A stretch of DNA of 64,000 bases from Pseudonocardiales bacterium (GTDB lineage Bacteria > Actinomycetota > Actinomycetes > Mycobacteriales > Pseudonocardiaceae), in the NCBI GenBank assembly GCA_023252195.1, contig JAHEXI010000004.1, positions 310,001 to 374,000 of the forward strand, read 5' to 3'. Shown piece after piece: positions 1 through 11,305 of this stretch. A program made the position numbers and the translations under genes. The notes beneath the pieces are model-generated. The model made no database searches. It was not told the DNA's origin and worked only from the letters and a program-made list of their open reading frames with translations. Every line of letters starts with the position of its first letter. Position 1 is the first letter of the stretch.

Positions 1-55
1 TGGCCGCAGCGCTGCGCCGGATACTGGTAGACGTGCAACGGGAGGAGAAGCGCCA

Positions 56-65
<10 letters not shown>
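1..65 (+). CDS. yvcK: Gluconeogenesis factor YvcK family protein, C-terminal end only
   Basis: The open frame entering the window reads [20 protein letters not shown] and stops with TGA at 63-65. The identification rests mainly on context: in actinobacteria yvcK (CuvA, a UDP-sugar-binding protein) lies directly upstream of whiA. The whiA GTG start at 56 lies inside this frame, so the two genes are translationally coupled. The tail alone is too short for a domain-level identification. Confidence 0.6.
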
Positions 66-2163
<2,098 letters not shown>

Positions 2164-2187
2164 GGACGCAGCTGTGAGGACCCGACT

Positions 2188-3384
2188 GTGAGAACACTGG
2201 ACGACCTGCTCGCCAGTGGTGTAGCGGGCCGGACCGTGCTGGTTCGAACCGACCTCAACGTGCCGCTGGACGGTGCGCGGATCACTGACGACGGGCGGAT
2301 CCGCGCCTCCCTGCCCACTCTGCGGGCGCTGACCGGGGCCGGTGCGCGGGTAGTGGTGACCGCCCACCTGGGGCGTCCCAAAGGAGCTCCAGATCCGGAG
2401 TACTCGCTGGCGCCGGTCGCGGCCCGGCTCGGTGAGCTGCTGGGTACCCAGGTGGCGGCGGCGACCGACATCGTCGGTGACTCGGCTCGCGCCGCAGTGG
2501 CAGGTCTGTCCGACGGAGCGGTCGCGTTGCTGGAGAACGTCCGCTTCGACCCGCGAGAGACATCCAAGGACGCCACCGAGCGCGGCGCGCTGGCCGACGA
2601 GCTCGCCGCCCTGGTGGGAGCTGGCGGCGCGTTCGTCTCCGACGGTTTCGGCGTCGTGCATCGGGTGCAGGCTTCGGTCGTCGACATCGCCGAGCGGCTG
2701 CCCGGCTATGCGGGCACCCTGGTGCTCACCGAGCTGAGCACCCTGCGCCGTCTGTCCGAGACGCCGGACCGTCCCTACGCCGTGGTGCTGGGCGGGTCGA
2801 AAGTGTCCGACAAGCTCGCCGTGATCGACGCGCTGCTGCCGAAGGTGGACACCCTGCTCGTTGGCGGCGGCATGTGCTTCACCTTCCTGGCAGCCCTCGG
2901 TCACCCGGTCGGTTCCTCGCTGTTGGAGCCCGACATGGTCGACGTGTGCGCCCGGCTGCTCAAAGCCGCCGGCGATACCATCGGGCTGCCGCGCGACGTG
3001 GTCATCGCCGACAAGTTCGCGGCGGACGCGAACACCCGCACGGTTGCCGCCGAAGACATCTCGGATGGGTGGATGGGCCTGGACATCGGGCCGCAGACGG
3101 TGCGTGACTTCGCCGGGGCGTTGGCCGGTTCCGCCACCGTGTTCTGGAACGGTCCGATGGGCGTGTTCGAACTGGCGCCGTTCGCGGCGGGCACTCGCGG
3201 CGTCGCGGAGACCATCGCCGGGTCGGACGCGTTCAGCGTGGTCGGCGGCGGTGACTCGGCGGCCGCCGTGCGGTTGCTGGGTCTGCCCGAGGACGGGTTC
3301 TCGCATATCTCCACCGGTGGCGGCGCATCCCTGGAGTTTCTGGAGGGCAAGTCGCTGCCCGGCATCGCAGTGCTGGAGACTTAG
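2188..3384 (+). CDS. pgk: Phosphoglycerate kinase
   Basis: Transfers the acyl-phosphate of 1,3-bisphosphoglycerate to ADP (lower glycolysis). The N-terminal substrate-binding block is [10 protein letters not shown]; the hinge and nucleotide-binding regions [22 protein letters not shown] and [11 protein letters not shown] are all present. 398 aa is typical. It starts at GTG 2188, 24 nt after gap stops. The short spacer contains two further near-identical GTGAGGAC stretches (2161-2181), out of frame with pgk. Co-transcription with gap and tpiA is very likely. Confidence 0.97.
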   Translation: MRTLDDLLASGVAGRTVLVRTDLNVPLDGARITDDGRIRASLPTLRALTGAGARVVVTAHLGRPKGAPDPEYSLAPVAARLGELLGTQVAAATDIVGDSARAAVAGLSDGAVALLENVRFDPRETSKDATERGALADELAALVGAGGAFVSDGFGVVHRVQASVVDIAERLPGYAGTLVLTELSTLRRLSETPDRPYAVVLGGSKVSDKLAVIDALLPKVDTLLVGGGMCFTFLAALGHPVGSSLLEPDMVDVCARLLKAAGDTIGLPRDVVIADKFAADANTRTVAAEDISDGWMGLDIGPQTVRDFAGALAGSATVFWNGPMGVFELAPFAAGTRGVAETIAGSDAFSVVGGGDSAAAVRLLGLPEDGFSHISTGGGASLEFLEGKSLPGIAVLET

Positions 3385-3387
3385 GGC

Positions 3388-4173
3388 GTGGCCCGCCAAC
3401 CGTTGATTGCCGGCAACTGGAAGATGAACCTCCATCACCTGGAGGCCATCGCTCTGGTACAGAAGCTTGCCTTCGCGCTGCCGGAGAAGTACTTCGCCAA
3501 GGTCGAGGTGGCGGTGCTGGTGCCGTTCACCGCGTTGCGCAGCGTGCAGGCCCTCATCGAGGGTGACAAGCTGCTGATCCGGTACGGCGCGCAGGATCTC
3601 TCGCCGAAGGACTCCGGGCCGTATACCGGCGATGTGTCCGGGCCGATGCTGGCCAAGCTGGATTGCAGCTACGTGATTGCCGGCCACTCGGAGCGCCGGG
3701 AACACCACGGCGAGGACGACGCCACCGTGGGTGCCAAGGTGCGGGCCGCACTGCGCAACGGGCTGGTGCCGATCCTGTGCGTGGGGGAGGGTCTGGAGGT
3801 TCGTGAGGCCGGCGACCACCTGGCGCACAGCACTGCACAACTGCGTGCCGCGCTCAAGGGCCTGTCCGCCGAGCAGGTCCGCCCCATCGTGGTGGCCTAC
3901 GAGCCGATCTGGGCGATAGGTACCGGCCGGGTCGCTACCCCGGCCGACGCGCAGGAGGTCTGCGGCGCGCTGCGAGGAGCACTGGATGACAAGTACGGTG
4001 CGGCGGTTGCCGACGAGGTCCGGGTGCTCTACGGCGGATCGGTCAAATCGAGCAATGTCGGCGAACTGGTTGCCGAGTCCGATATCGACGGCGCGCTGGT
4101 CGGTGGTGCGAGCCTGGACGCAGACGACTTCGCGAAGCTCTGCGCCCTGGCCGCCGGCGGACCATTACCGTGA
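3388..4173 (+). CDS. tpiA: Triosephosphate isomerase
   Basis: Interconverts dihydroxyacetone phosphate and glyceraldehyde-3-phosphate. The N-terminal active-site lysine motif AGNWKMN, the catalytic histidine block [12 protein letters not shown] and the catalytic glutamate loop [12 protein letters not shown] are all present, as is the phosphate-binding GGSVKSSNV. 261 aa, complete TIM barrel. GTG start 3 nt after the pgk stop codon, so it is operonic and translationally coupled. Confidence 0.97.
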   Translation: MARQPLIAGNWKMNLHHLEAIALVQKLAFALPEKYFAKVEVAVLVPFTALRSVQALIEGDKLLIRYGAQDLSPKDSGPYTGDVSGPMLAKLDCSYVIAGHSERREHHGEDDATVGAKVRAALRNGLVPILCVGEGLEVREAGDHLAHSTAQLRAALKGLSAEQVRPIVVAYEPIWAIGTGRVATPADAQEVCGALRGALDDKYGAAVADEVRVLYGGSVKSSNVGELVAESDIDGALVGGASLDADDFAKLCALAAGGPLP

Positions 4174-4260
4174 GGGGGACGCCGTGACCCCGAGGCCGGC
4201 CCGCGTTCGGCGGCGCGACGGGGTAGCCTTGCAAATCAGTCGTCGTCCGACGAGGGTGTG

Positions 4261-4494
4261 ATGAAGCTCTTCCTGCAGATCCTGCTCCTGGTCACCAGCA
4301 TCGCGCTGATCCTGCTGATCTTGTTGCATCGAAGCCGCGGTGGAGGGCTATCCAGTTTGTTCGGCGGTGGCGTGCAATCGAGTTTGTCCGGGTCCAGTGT
4401 TGTGGAGAAGAACTTAGACCGGCTGACGCTGTTCGTCAGCTCGGTATGGGTGATCTGCATTGTGGGGATCGGGCTTCTGATCAAGATCGGCTGA
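4261..4494 (+). CDS. secG: Preprotein translocase subunit SecG
   Basis: Small integral membrane component of the SecYEG channel. About 77 aa with two hydrophobic segments (residues ~3-22 and ~55-75) flanking the conserved polar loop GGGLSSLFGGG. It lies downstream of tpiA as in other actinobacteria. ATG at 4261 is preferred; an adjacent in-frame GTG at 4258 would add one residue. Confidence 0.93.
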   Translation: MKLFLQILLLVTSIALILLILLHRSRGGGLSSLFGGGVQSSLSGSSVVEKNLDRLTLFVSSVWVICIVGIGLLIKIG

Positions 4495-4530
4495 GCCGCT
4501 CCGGGCGGTTCCGCGACGTGAGGGCGATCA

Positions 4531-4872
4531 ATGGCAAGTGGCAACGCGATCCGCGGTACGCGGGTCGGCGCAGGTCCGATGGGCGAGTCCGAGCGAGGCG
4601 AGACTGCTCCCCGCAACCGGGTCTCCTACTGGTGCGCCAATGGGCACGAGTCTCGGGTTTCATTCGCGGCCGAGGCTGAGGAACCGGACGTGTGGGACTG
4701 CCCACGGTGCGGTTTTCCAGCCGGACGCAACGAGCAGCGGCCGCCCAATGCGCCGCGAAATGAGCCGTACAAGACGCACCTTGCCTACGTGAAGGAGCGC
4801 CGCTCCGATGCCGACGGCGAGGCCATCCTCGCGGAGGCGCTAGCCAGGCTCAAGGAATCGCGCGAACCCTGA
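4531..4872 (+). CDS. rbpA: RNA polymerase-binding protein RbpA
   Basis: Actinobacterial transcription factor that binds the beta subunit and group 1/2 sigma factors and stabilises open complexes. 113 aa: basic N-terminus (ASGNAIRGTRVGAGPMGESE), a core with the cysteine/histidine zinc-ribbon remnant WCANGHES and WDCPRCG, and the C-terminal sigma-interaction domain (YKTHLAYVKERR). In many actinobacteria rbpA follows secG, as here. A strong hairpin follows the stop codon. Confidence 0.96.
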   Translation: MASGNAIRGTRVGAGPMGESERGETAPRNRVSYWCANGHESRVSFAAEAEEPDVWDCPRCGFPAGRNEQRPPNAPRNEPYKTHLAYVKERRSDADGEAILAEALARLKESREP

Positions 4873-4879
4873 CGTGGCA

Positions 4880-4912
4880 GTGCTCACTGCGCCGCGGCAG
4901 CGCAGTGAGCAC
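4880..4912. terminator. 13-bp perfect hairpin between convergent rbpA and the 4945 gene
   Basis: GTGCTCACTGCGC (4880-4892) is perfectly complementary to GCGCAGTGAGCAC (4900-4912) with a 7-nt loop. It starts 8 nt after the rbpA stop codon and lies before the end of a convergent gene, so it probably acts as a bidirectional, U-tract-independent terminator. Confidence 0.75.
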
Positions 4913-4944
4913 GGTATGTTAGGTGGCCGCCGAAACCACGCCAA

Positions 4945-5490
4945 CTAAGCTAACAGCCTGCGATGACTACTCGCCAGGACGAGGGGTTCTCTCACGCAGT
5001 TACTGGTGTTTCCCTCGAAGAGCAGGCTGTATGCGCACCTGAGAGCTTGACGCGTTCCATTCCACCTGATCAACCCTATCGCGGAGCGGATGCTTAAACG
5101 GTGCCGCGCATTACTAATGCTCTGTGGGTCGCCGGTGCTCATGGTGGGATCGTCTCGGATGGGCTCATCTCGGGTGGGGGGTTCGTCCACGGTTAACGTC
5201 GTCGGGGCGATGGTGAGCAGCTGCCTGACCTGGGCAAGAGCTGCGGGAGCGCTAGAAAGCATGAGTCCGACGGCGAGCGCGGACGCGGCGATGATGCGAA
5301 GGCCTGCGGGGTCTGTGCAGGCATCCCGACACTGACTGTACAGCTGGGTTAATCGGGAGGTATTATCCGAATAGGCAGGGGTAGCGGGTTCGTCGACAAT
5401 CTCAATGGGCGTGATTTCGTCGCTCACGCCGCCACTGGTTAGTCTGTGCCTGCCTGGCCGGGTAGTCGGGGTATCGACTGAGCTGCTCAT
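4945..5490 (-). CDS. Hypothetical protein with one hydrophobic segment
   Basis: Unrecognised protein of about 181 aa. A polar, Thr/Pro-rich N-terminal half is followed by a single hydrophobic stretch (IIAASALAVGLMLSSAPAALA, near residue 70-90) that ends in an Ala-x-Ala-like motif, then a polar tail. The arrangement would suit a single-pass anchored or late-cleaved secreted protein. The start ATG at 5490 is chosen for AAGGG about 7 nt upstream; GTG at 5511 is an alternative. Base composition is lower in GC than the flanking housekeeping genes. It stands alone between rbpA and opcA. It could be a spurious frame, but the start signal and TM segment argue for a real gene. Confidence 0.5.
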   Translation of the reverse strand: MSSSVDTPTTRPGRHRLTSGGVSDEITPIEIVDEPATPAYSDNTSRLTQLYSQCRDACTDPAGLRIIAASALAVGLMLSSAPAALAQVRQLLTIAPTTLTVDEPPTRDEPIRDDPTMSTGDPQSISNARHRLSIRSAIGLIRWNGTRQALRCAYSLLFEGNTSNCVREPLVLASSHRRLLA

Positions 5491-5657
5491 GTCATCACCC
5501 TTCGTAGTCACGCGCGTCGCTGGCGCGTACGCACGCTCATTTACTTCCCAGACTTACCTTTCCGGGCAGCTCACGTCTTCATGCATTGTGAGGATTTGCG
5601 TTACGTCTGATGGCCCACCCGGCGTGGTGCGCGACCGTGTAAGGTCCGCCGAAACTT

Positions 5658-6641
5658 TCATGTCTCGTCGCCTTGAGTGGCACCCGTTTGGGGGCCCTTG
5701 GCCGAGCCGGCACGTCGACCGTTGCGACCGTCTACTTCGGCCAGCGCCTGCAACGCGGCCTGGTAGATCTCGTCAGGATCCAGTCTGCGCAGCTCTTCGG
5801 CGAGACAGTCGCGCACCGGACGTCGTCTCAACGGGACCCGGCGCTCCGGCTGGCCCGGCTGGCGCAAGGTGCCCACCTTCCCGTCCGGCCGGACCAATTC
5901 CACCTTGCCGGACCGACGCTCCAAGACAGCTGCACTGATGCCGCCGCCGGGCGGACTGGTCCGGCGCCGTACCGGGACGTGCAGCCGGGATCGCAGCCAG
6001 CCGGCGAGCAGATCAGCTGACGGGTTATCAGCCGCACCGGTGACGGTGACCGCTTCGACATCCTCATACGGCGGCAGCTCCAAGGCCGCGGCGAGCAGCG
6101 CTCGCCACGGCGTGATTCGGGTCCACGCCAGGTCGGTGTCCCCTTCGGCGTAGGAGGTGCGGCGGCTCTCCAGTGCCTTGATCGGCTGGGAAGCCGCGGC
6201 GGTGTCGGTGATCCGGCGCTGCGCCAGCCTCCCGATGGGGTCCTCCGTGGGGATGGCAGGAGCCGCTCCTGGCCACCACGCGACGACCGGGCAGTCCGGT
6301 AGCAGCAGCGGTACCAGCACGCTGTCGCCGTGGTCTGCCAGCGGACCGTACAGGCGTAGAACGAGCACTTCGGATGCGCCGGCGTCACCACCGACCCGGA
6401 TCTGCGCGTCCAGTCGAGTCCCAGCCCGCTTGAGGCCCCGGGCCACCACGAGCACTCGGCAGGGGTGCTCCTTGCTGGCCTCATTGGCGGCGTCGATCGA
6501 CTGTTCCACCTGCGCGGAGTCATCGGTGACGATCACTAAGGTGAGCACTCGGCCCAGCGCTACCGCGCCGCCACGCTCCCGGATATCGATCAGCGCGTGG
6601 TTCACCGCTGACGTGGTGGTGGAAGGCAGGTCGACGATCAT
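5658..6641 (-). CDS. opcA: Glucose-6-phosphate dehydrogenase assembly protein OpcA
   Basis: Allosteric/assembly partner of glucose-6-phosphate dehydrogenase in actinobacteria and cyanobacteria. 327 aa. Starts MIVDLPSTTTSAVNHAL with the family blocks VALGRVLTLVIV, VLRLYGPLADH and LLLPDCPVVAWWPG. It is the last gene of the minus-strand pentose phosphate operon. Its ATG overlaps the stop of the upstream photolyase gene by 4 nt, so the two are translationally coupled. Confidence 0.95.
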   Translation of the reverse strand: MIVDLPSTTTSAVNHALIDIRERGGAVALGRVLTLVIVTDDSAQVEQSIDAANEASKEHPCRVLVVARGLKRAGTRLDAQIRVGGDAGASEVLVLRLYGPLADHGDSVLVPLLLPDCPVVAWWPGAAPAIPTEDPIGRLAQRRITDTAAASQPIKALESRRTSYAEGDTDLAWTRITPWRALLAAALELPPYEDVEAVTVTGAADNPSADLLAGWLRSRLHVPVRRRTSPPGGGISAAVLERRSGKVELVRPDGKVGTLRQPGQPERRVPLRRRPVRDCLAEELRRLDPDEIYQAALQALAEVDGRNGRRAGSAKGPQTGATQGDET

Positions 6642-8017
6642 TGCTTGCCTCCGGTTTTGTCCCGGGCGGTGCGGAAATGATCCGCGCCATCGCGAAGATC
6701 GATGATGGGGTCCGGATAGTCGAGCTTGGCTCGCCGGGACGGGTCTATCTTCCAGGGTTGATGTACCGCCGGGCCGCGGACATCCTGGAGCTCGGGCAGG
6801 TAGCGGCGGACGTAGTCACCGCTGGGGTCGTAACGTTGCGCCTGCCGCAGTGGGTTGAGGATCCGATTGGGTCGGGTGTCGGTGCCGGTGCCGGCGACCC
6901 ACTGCCAGTTGAGCTGGTTGTTGGCGACGTCTGCATCGACGAGCAGTTCGAAGAAATGCCGGGCACCGCAGCGCCAGTCCAGGTACAGGGTTTTGGTGAG
7001 AAAGCTGGCGGTGATCAGACGGGCGCGATTGTGCATCCAACCCTCTTGTTGGAGCTGTCGCATGCCCGCGTCGATGATCGGGTAGCCGGTGCGGCCATCC
7101 CGCCACGCTTGGGCGGCCGCGTCGTCCCGGCGCCATCGGTCATGGTGGGTACGGTAGTCGGCGGTCGCGGTGTCGGGGCGTGCGGCGAGGACCTGGTGAT
7201 GGAAGTCGCGCCAGGCCAGTTGTCGGATGAAGGCTTCGCCGCCTGGCGTCGAGCGATCGGTGGCACGCACCGCCTCGGTCGGTGACACACAGCCGAAATG
7301 AAGGTAGGGCGATAGCCGGGATGTGCCATCGGCGGCAAGGTCGTTGTGGGCCTGCTCGTAACGATGGATCGGCTCCGCGAGCCAGTCATGCAGGATGCGC
7401 CGTCCTGCGGTTTCACCACCCCGAGGCAGGTGCGGCGAACGCTGGCCTGAGCAGATTTCGTCGGGTTCAGGCAGGGGCTGGGCGGCGATGGACGGCACGG
7501 TGATCCGGTCTGGCGCCGCAAGCAGAGGGCGGCTGTGCACCGTGACCCAACGCCGGTAGTAGGGGGTGAAGACCGCGAAATGAGTGCCACCGCCCGACGG
7601 GGTGATCGCCGCCGGTTCCACCACGGTGATCGTGTTGGTCTGGACGTGCACCTTGCAGCCGTGGCCGGCGAGACGATCTCGCAAGGCTTGTTCGCGGCGT
7701 TGGCTGTAGCCGCTGACGTCGGCGGCGAGATGAACCTCGCCGACACCCAGGTCCGCGACGATGCGCTCGACTGCGTTGACGACCGAGCCGGAGCGCAGCA
7801 CGAGGCACCCATTGCGGTCGCGCAGTTGGGAATCCACATCGGCCAGCGCGTCAGCGAGAAAAGCCGCCCGATTCGCCGACATCGAGCTGCCGGTGACGAT
7901 CGCCTTGTCGAGCACGAACAGCGGTACTACCTCGCGTGCGGCATGGCAGGCGGCGTGTAGCACGGGATTGTCGTGCACCCGCAGATCACGGGTGAACAAC
8001 GCGATCGCCACGCTCAT
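6638..8017 (-). CDS. phr: Deoxyribodipyrimidine photo-lyase (cryptochrome/photolyase family)
   Basis: Light-dependent repair of cyclobutane pyrimidine dimers using FADH and an antenna chromophore. 459 aa from the ATG at 8017 (MSVAIALFTRDLRVHDNPVL is a typical photolyase N-terminus; the open frame upstream to 8113 has no family similarity). The N-terminal alpha/beta antenna domain is followed by the helical FAD domain with LAWRDFHHQVL, GYPIIDAGMRQL, MHNRARLI and NNQLNWQWVAG. It sits between zwf and opcA, a place normally held by opcA itself or pgl, and overlaps opcA by 4 nt. It is complete. Confidence 0.95.
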   Translation of the reverse strand: MSVAIALFTRDLRVHDNPVLHAACHAAREVVPLFVLDKAIVTGSSMSANRAAFLADALADVDSQLRDRNGCLVLRSGSVVNAVERIVADLGVGEVHLAADVSGYSQRREQALRDRLAGHGCKVHVQTNTITVVEPAAITPSGGGTHFAVFTPYYRRWVTVHSRPLLAAPDRITVPSIAAQPLPEPDEICSGQRSPHLPRGGETAGRRILHDWLAEPIHRYEQAHNDLAADGTSRLSPYLHFGCVSPTEAVRATDRSTPGGEAFIRQLAWRDFHHQVLAARPDTATADYRTHHDRWRRDDAAAQAWRDGRTGYPIIDAGMRQLQQEGWMHNRARLITASFLTKTLYLDWRCGARHFFELLVDADVANNQLNWQWVAGTGTDTRPNRILNPLRQAQRYDPSGDYVRRYLPELQDVRGPAVHQPWKIDPSRRAKLDYPDPIIDLRDGADHFRTARDKTGGKQ

Positions 8018-8120
8018 CTCGCTGCCCCACTGATCGTTGTCACTCAGCCGTCTCCCACCGCATGTCAGGAGGCCGGTGCGACGTTGGGTGACCGGCTGGT
8101 GGGTGCTACCCAAGCGGCGA

Positions 8121-9671
8121 TCATGGCCGTCGCCACGTCCGTCCGGCCGTAGCGATCATCCGATCCGCCGACGGCGGCCCCCAGGTGCCTGCGGCGTAGG
8201 GCTCGGGCCCGTCGTGCTTCGCCCAGTGTTCGAGCACCGGGTCGAGGATCGCCCAGGACAGCTCGACCTCGGCGTTGACCGGGAACAACGATGGCTCCCC
8301 GAGCAGGACGTCCAGCAGCAGGCGCTCGTAAGCCTCCGGTGAGGACTCGGTGAACGCCGTGCCATAACGGAAATCCATCGTGACGTCCCGGACTTCCATC
8401 GCGGTGCCCGGCACCTTGGAACCGAACCGGATGGTGACGCCCTCGTCCGGCTGAATCCGGATCACCAGGGCGTTTTGTCCCAGCTCTTCGGTCATGGTCG
8501 TCTCGAAGGGCAGGTGCGGAGCCCGCTTGAAGATCACCGCGACCTCGGTGACCCGCCGTCCGAGCCGCTTGCCGGTGCGCAGGAAGAATGGCACGCCAGC
8601 CCACCGCCGGGTGTCTACGTGCAGCGTGATCGCGGCGAACGTCTCGGTGGTGGAGCCCTGGTGAAAACCTTTTTCTTCGAGCACCCCGACGACTTTCGTG
8701 CCGCCCTGCCAGCCGGCGGTGTACTGGCCGCGTGCGGTGGTCTCGTCCAGCGGCTCCGCGAGCTTGACAGCGGACAGCACCTTGATCTTCTCGCCGCGCA
8801 GCGATCCCGGCGAGAAGGACAGCGGTTCCTCCATCGCAGTGAGCGCGAGCAACTGGAGCAGGTGGTTCTGGATCACGTCCCGCGCCGCCCCGATGCCGTC
8901 GTAGTAGCCGGCGCGACCGGCCAATCCGATGTCCTCGGCCATGGTGATCTGCACGTGGTCGACGTAGTTGCTGTTCCAGATCGGCTCGTAAAGCTGGTTG
9001 GCGAAGCGCAGCGCGAGAATGTTCTGGACGGTCTCCTTTCCGAGGTAGTGATCGATGCGGAACACCGACTCCTCGGGGAAGACGTCGTTGACGATCTCGT
9101 TGAGTTCACAGGCGCTGTTCAGGTCATGTCCGAACGGTTTCTCGATGACCACCCGGCGCCATTGATCGCCGTTGCGCTCCGCCAAGCCGGTGCGGGCCAG
9201 CTGCTTGAGCACCACCGGGAACGTCGCGGGCGGGATAGCCAGGTAGAAGGCGTGGTTGCCGCCGGTACCCCGTTGCTGATCGAGGTCTGCGACCACCGAC
9301 GCGAGGTCGTCGAAGGAGGCGTCGTCGTCGAAGCTGCCAGGCACGAACCGGATGCCCTCGGACAGCCGGGCCCAGACCTCCTCCCGGAACGGGGTGCGGG
9401 CGTGTTCCCGGACCGCGTCGTGGACCAGCTCAGCGAAGTTCTCATCGGCCCAATCCCGGCGCGCGAACCCGACCAACGCGAAACCGGGCGGCAGCAACCC
9501 TCGATTGGCCAGGTCATAAATCGCTGGCATCAATTTCTTGCGGGACAGGTCCCCGGTCACGCCGAAGATGACGACACCGCACGGGCCGGCGATCCTGGGT
9601 AGTCGCTTGTCTCTGCTGTCCAGCAGCGGATTCACCCAGCCGGCCGGGGTCTTGCTGCTTGCTGCGGTCAC
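8121..9671 (-). CDS. zwf: Glucose-6-phosphate 1-dehydrogenase
   Basis: First oxidative step of the pentose phosphate pathway, producing NADPH. 516 aa. NADP-binding GVTGDLSRKKL near residue 37, substrate/catalytic IDHYLGKE block, and the RWAGVPFFLRTGKRL segment are all present. It overlaps pgi by 4 nt (9668-9671), giving tight coupling within the tkt-tal-pgi-zwf operon. Confidence 0.97.
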   Translation of the reverse strand: MTAASSKTPAGWVNPLLDSRDKRLPRIAGPCGVVIFGVTGDLSRKKLMPAIYDLANRGLLPPGFALVGFARRDWADENFAELVHDAVREHARTPFREEVWARLSEGIRFVPGSFDDDASFDDLASVVADLDQQRGTGGNHAFYLAIPPATFPVVLKQLARTGLAERNGDQWRRVVIEKPFGHDLNSACELNEIVNDVFPEESVFRIDHYLGKETVQNILALRFANQLYEPIWNSNYVDHVQITMAEDIGLAGRAGYYDGIGAARDVIQNHLLQLLALTAMEEPLSFSPGSLRGEKIKVLSAVKLAEPLDETTARGQYTAGWQGGTKVVGVLEEKGFHQGSTTETFAAITLHVDTRRWAGVPFFLRTGKRLGRRVTEVAVIFKRAPHLPFETTMTEELGQNALVIRIQPDEGVTIRFGSKVPGTAMEVRDVTMDFRYGTAFTESSPEAYERLLLDVLLGEPSLFPVNAEVELSWAILDPVLEHWAKHDGPEPYAAGTWGPPSADRMIATAGRTWRRP

Positions 9672-11299
9672 AGCTCTCCCAGCGCGTGCGCCAGCGCGAC
9701 CAGTCCGGCCGCTCGGTCGAGTAGATGAACCCGCAGCACCGGCCGGCCGTGCGCAGCGAGCACGTCAGCGTCGCCCAAGGCCTGGGCCTGCTGCAGATCG
9801 CCAAGGGTGAAGTCGGTGCCCGGCACTGGAATATCCGTGCCGACCGCACCGGTCACCTGCAGGAACGACCCGTTTTGGTGGCCGCCCTTGTGGTACTGGC
9901 CGGTCGAGTGCAAGAACCGGGGACCCCACCCGAAGGTGGTCTGCAGCTTGCTGCGGCGGGCCAGTTCGGTACGAAGCACCGCGGCCGACGCGTCGGCGAT
10001 GCGATCCAGATATGCCTGCACCGCGAGATAGCCCCGTGCGGGGGTAGCGGTGATCAGCGCCTGCAGCGCGTCGCTGAGGGTGGCGACGCCGGCTGGCAAC
10101 CAGTCCCCGACGGGGTATACCGCGACGTCACCTTCGACGAACGCAGGCGCCGGTCTGGCGGCGGACTTGTGCGCGGCGTCGAGCTGCGCCCGGGCTGCGA
10201 CCTTGGCGGCTTCCACGTCGGGCTGGTCGAACGGGTTGATCCCCAGCAGCCGGCCGACCACCGCGATGGCGTACTCCCAGAGCAGCAACTGCCCACCCAG
10301 GGTGCCGCTGACAGTCACCGCTGCCGCCGCACTGCTCTCCTCGGGACCGATCGCGACGAGCGTGGCATCCGGTCCGGCGTCGGCGAAGCCCGGCGCCGCG
10401 GGGTTGCGCACCACCACCGGCAGCAGGCCGGTGCCGTCCTTGCCGGTGGACTCGGCGATGAGCTGCTCGGCCCAGTCGGCGAAACCGACGATCCCCGAGC
10501 CAGTGTCGGCGAGCACCACCTTCTCGGCACCGGCGGCATGCCCGACCGCCAGGGCGGCGGCCAGCCGCAGCGCTGGGTTCGCCGGGTCGTCGGCGGCCAG
10601 CCACGGCGCCTGCAGCTCCGCATCATCGAGCAGGTTCGCGATGTCGGCTCTGGCGAGGCCGGCAGGGACCAGGCCGAAGGCGGTCAGCGCGGAGTAGCGG
10701 CCGCCCACGTTCGGCTCAGCGGTGATCACAGCCCGATAGCCTTGCTCCTCCGCGATCCGCTGCAGGGGCGACCCCGGGTCGGTCACCACGACCAGGTGCG
10801 CCGCTGGGTCCAGCCCGGCCTCGGCGAACGCGGCGGCGAATATCCGCCGATGGCTGTCGGTCTCCACCGTGGACCCCGACTTCGACGACACCACGAGCAC
10901 GGTGCGTGCCAGGTCACCGACCAACGCATCGGCCACCTCACCTGGGTCGGTGGTATCCAGCACGGTCAGCGGCACACCGGAAGTGGCACAGATCACCTCG
11001 GGGGCCAGCGACGAGCCGCCCATCCCGGCCAGCACAACGCGGTCGATCCCGTCGGAATGGAGGTCAGACCACAGCGCATCGACGGTGGCGAGCAGTGGTC
11101 GGCTGCTGAGGGGAAGGGCCACCCAGGCGAGCCGCCGGGCGGCCTCCTGCTGCGCCCGCGGACCCCACAAGGTGGGATCCTGGTTGGCTAGCGAGGAGGC
11201 CACCCGCTCCTCGACGAGCCTGTCGACGAGGGAGTCCGTCGCCGCGCTGGGCGAGCTGGTCTCGACGGTGAGCCGCGGGATCGAGGGAAGCGCAGACAT
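9668..11299 (-). CDS. pgi: Glucose-6-phosphate isomerase (actinobacterial operon type)
   Basis: Interconverts glucose-6-phosphate and fructose-6-phosphate. 543 aa with the SIS fold: LAGMGGSSLAPEV in the first half and the phosphate-binding VVSSKSGSTVETDSH. The type resembles the divergent isomerase found in actinobacterial pentose phosphate operons rather than the classic E. coli Pgi. It lies 6 nt after tal and overlaps zwf by 4 nt. Complete. Confidence 0.93.
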   Translation of the reverse strand: MSALPSIPRLTVETSSPSAATDSLVDRLVEERVASSLANQDPTLWGPRAQQEAARRLAWVALPLSSRPLLATVDALWSDLHSDGIDRVVLAGMGGSSLAPEVICATSGVPLTVLDTTDPGEVADALVGDLARTVLVVSSKSGSTVETDSHRRIFAAAFAEAGLDPAAHLVVVTDPGSPLQRIAEEQGYRAVITAEPNVGGRYSALTAFGLVPAGLARADIANLLDDAELQAPWLAADDPANPALRLAAALAVGHAAGAEKVVLADTGSGIVGFADWAEQLIAESTGKDGTGLLPVVVRNPAAPGFADAGPDATLVAIGPEESSAAAAVTVSGTLGGQLLLWEYAIAVVGRLLGINPFDQPDVEAAKVAARAQLDAAHKSAARPAPAFVEGDVAVYPVGDWLPAGVATLSDALQALITATPARGYLAVQAYLDRIADASAAVLRTELARRSKLQTTFGWGPRFLHSTGQYHKGGHQNGSFLQVTGAVGTDIPVPGTDFTLGDLQQAQALGDADVLAAHGRPVLRVHLLDRAAGLVALAHALGEL

Positions 11300-11305
11300 C
11301 CGCGG

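Noticed and set aside
2238-2253. GGTTCGAACC, like a tRNA T-loop
   Set aside because: It lies within the conserved [10 protein letters not shown] codons of pgk and no acceptor or anticodon stem flanks it.
9725-11191. 488-codon plus-strand frame
   Set aside because: Antisense of pgi, rich in Arg/Gly/Val repeats typical of shadow frames.
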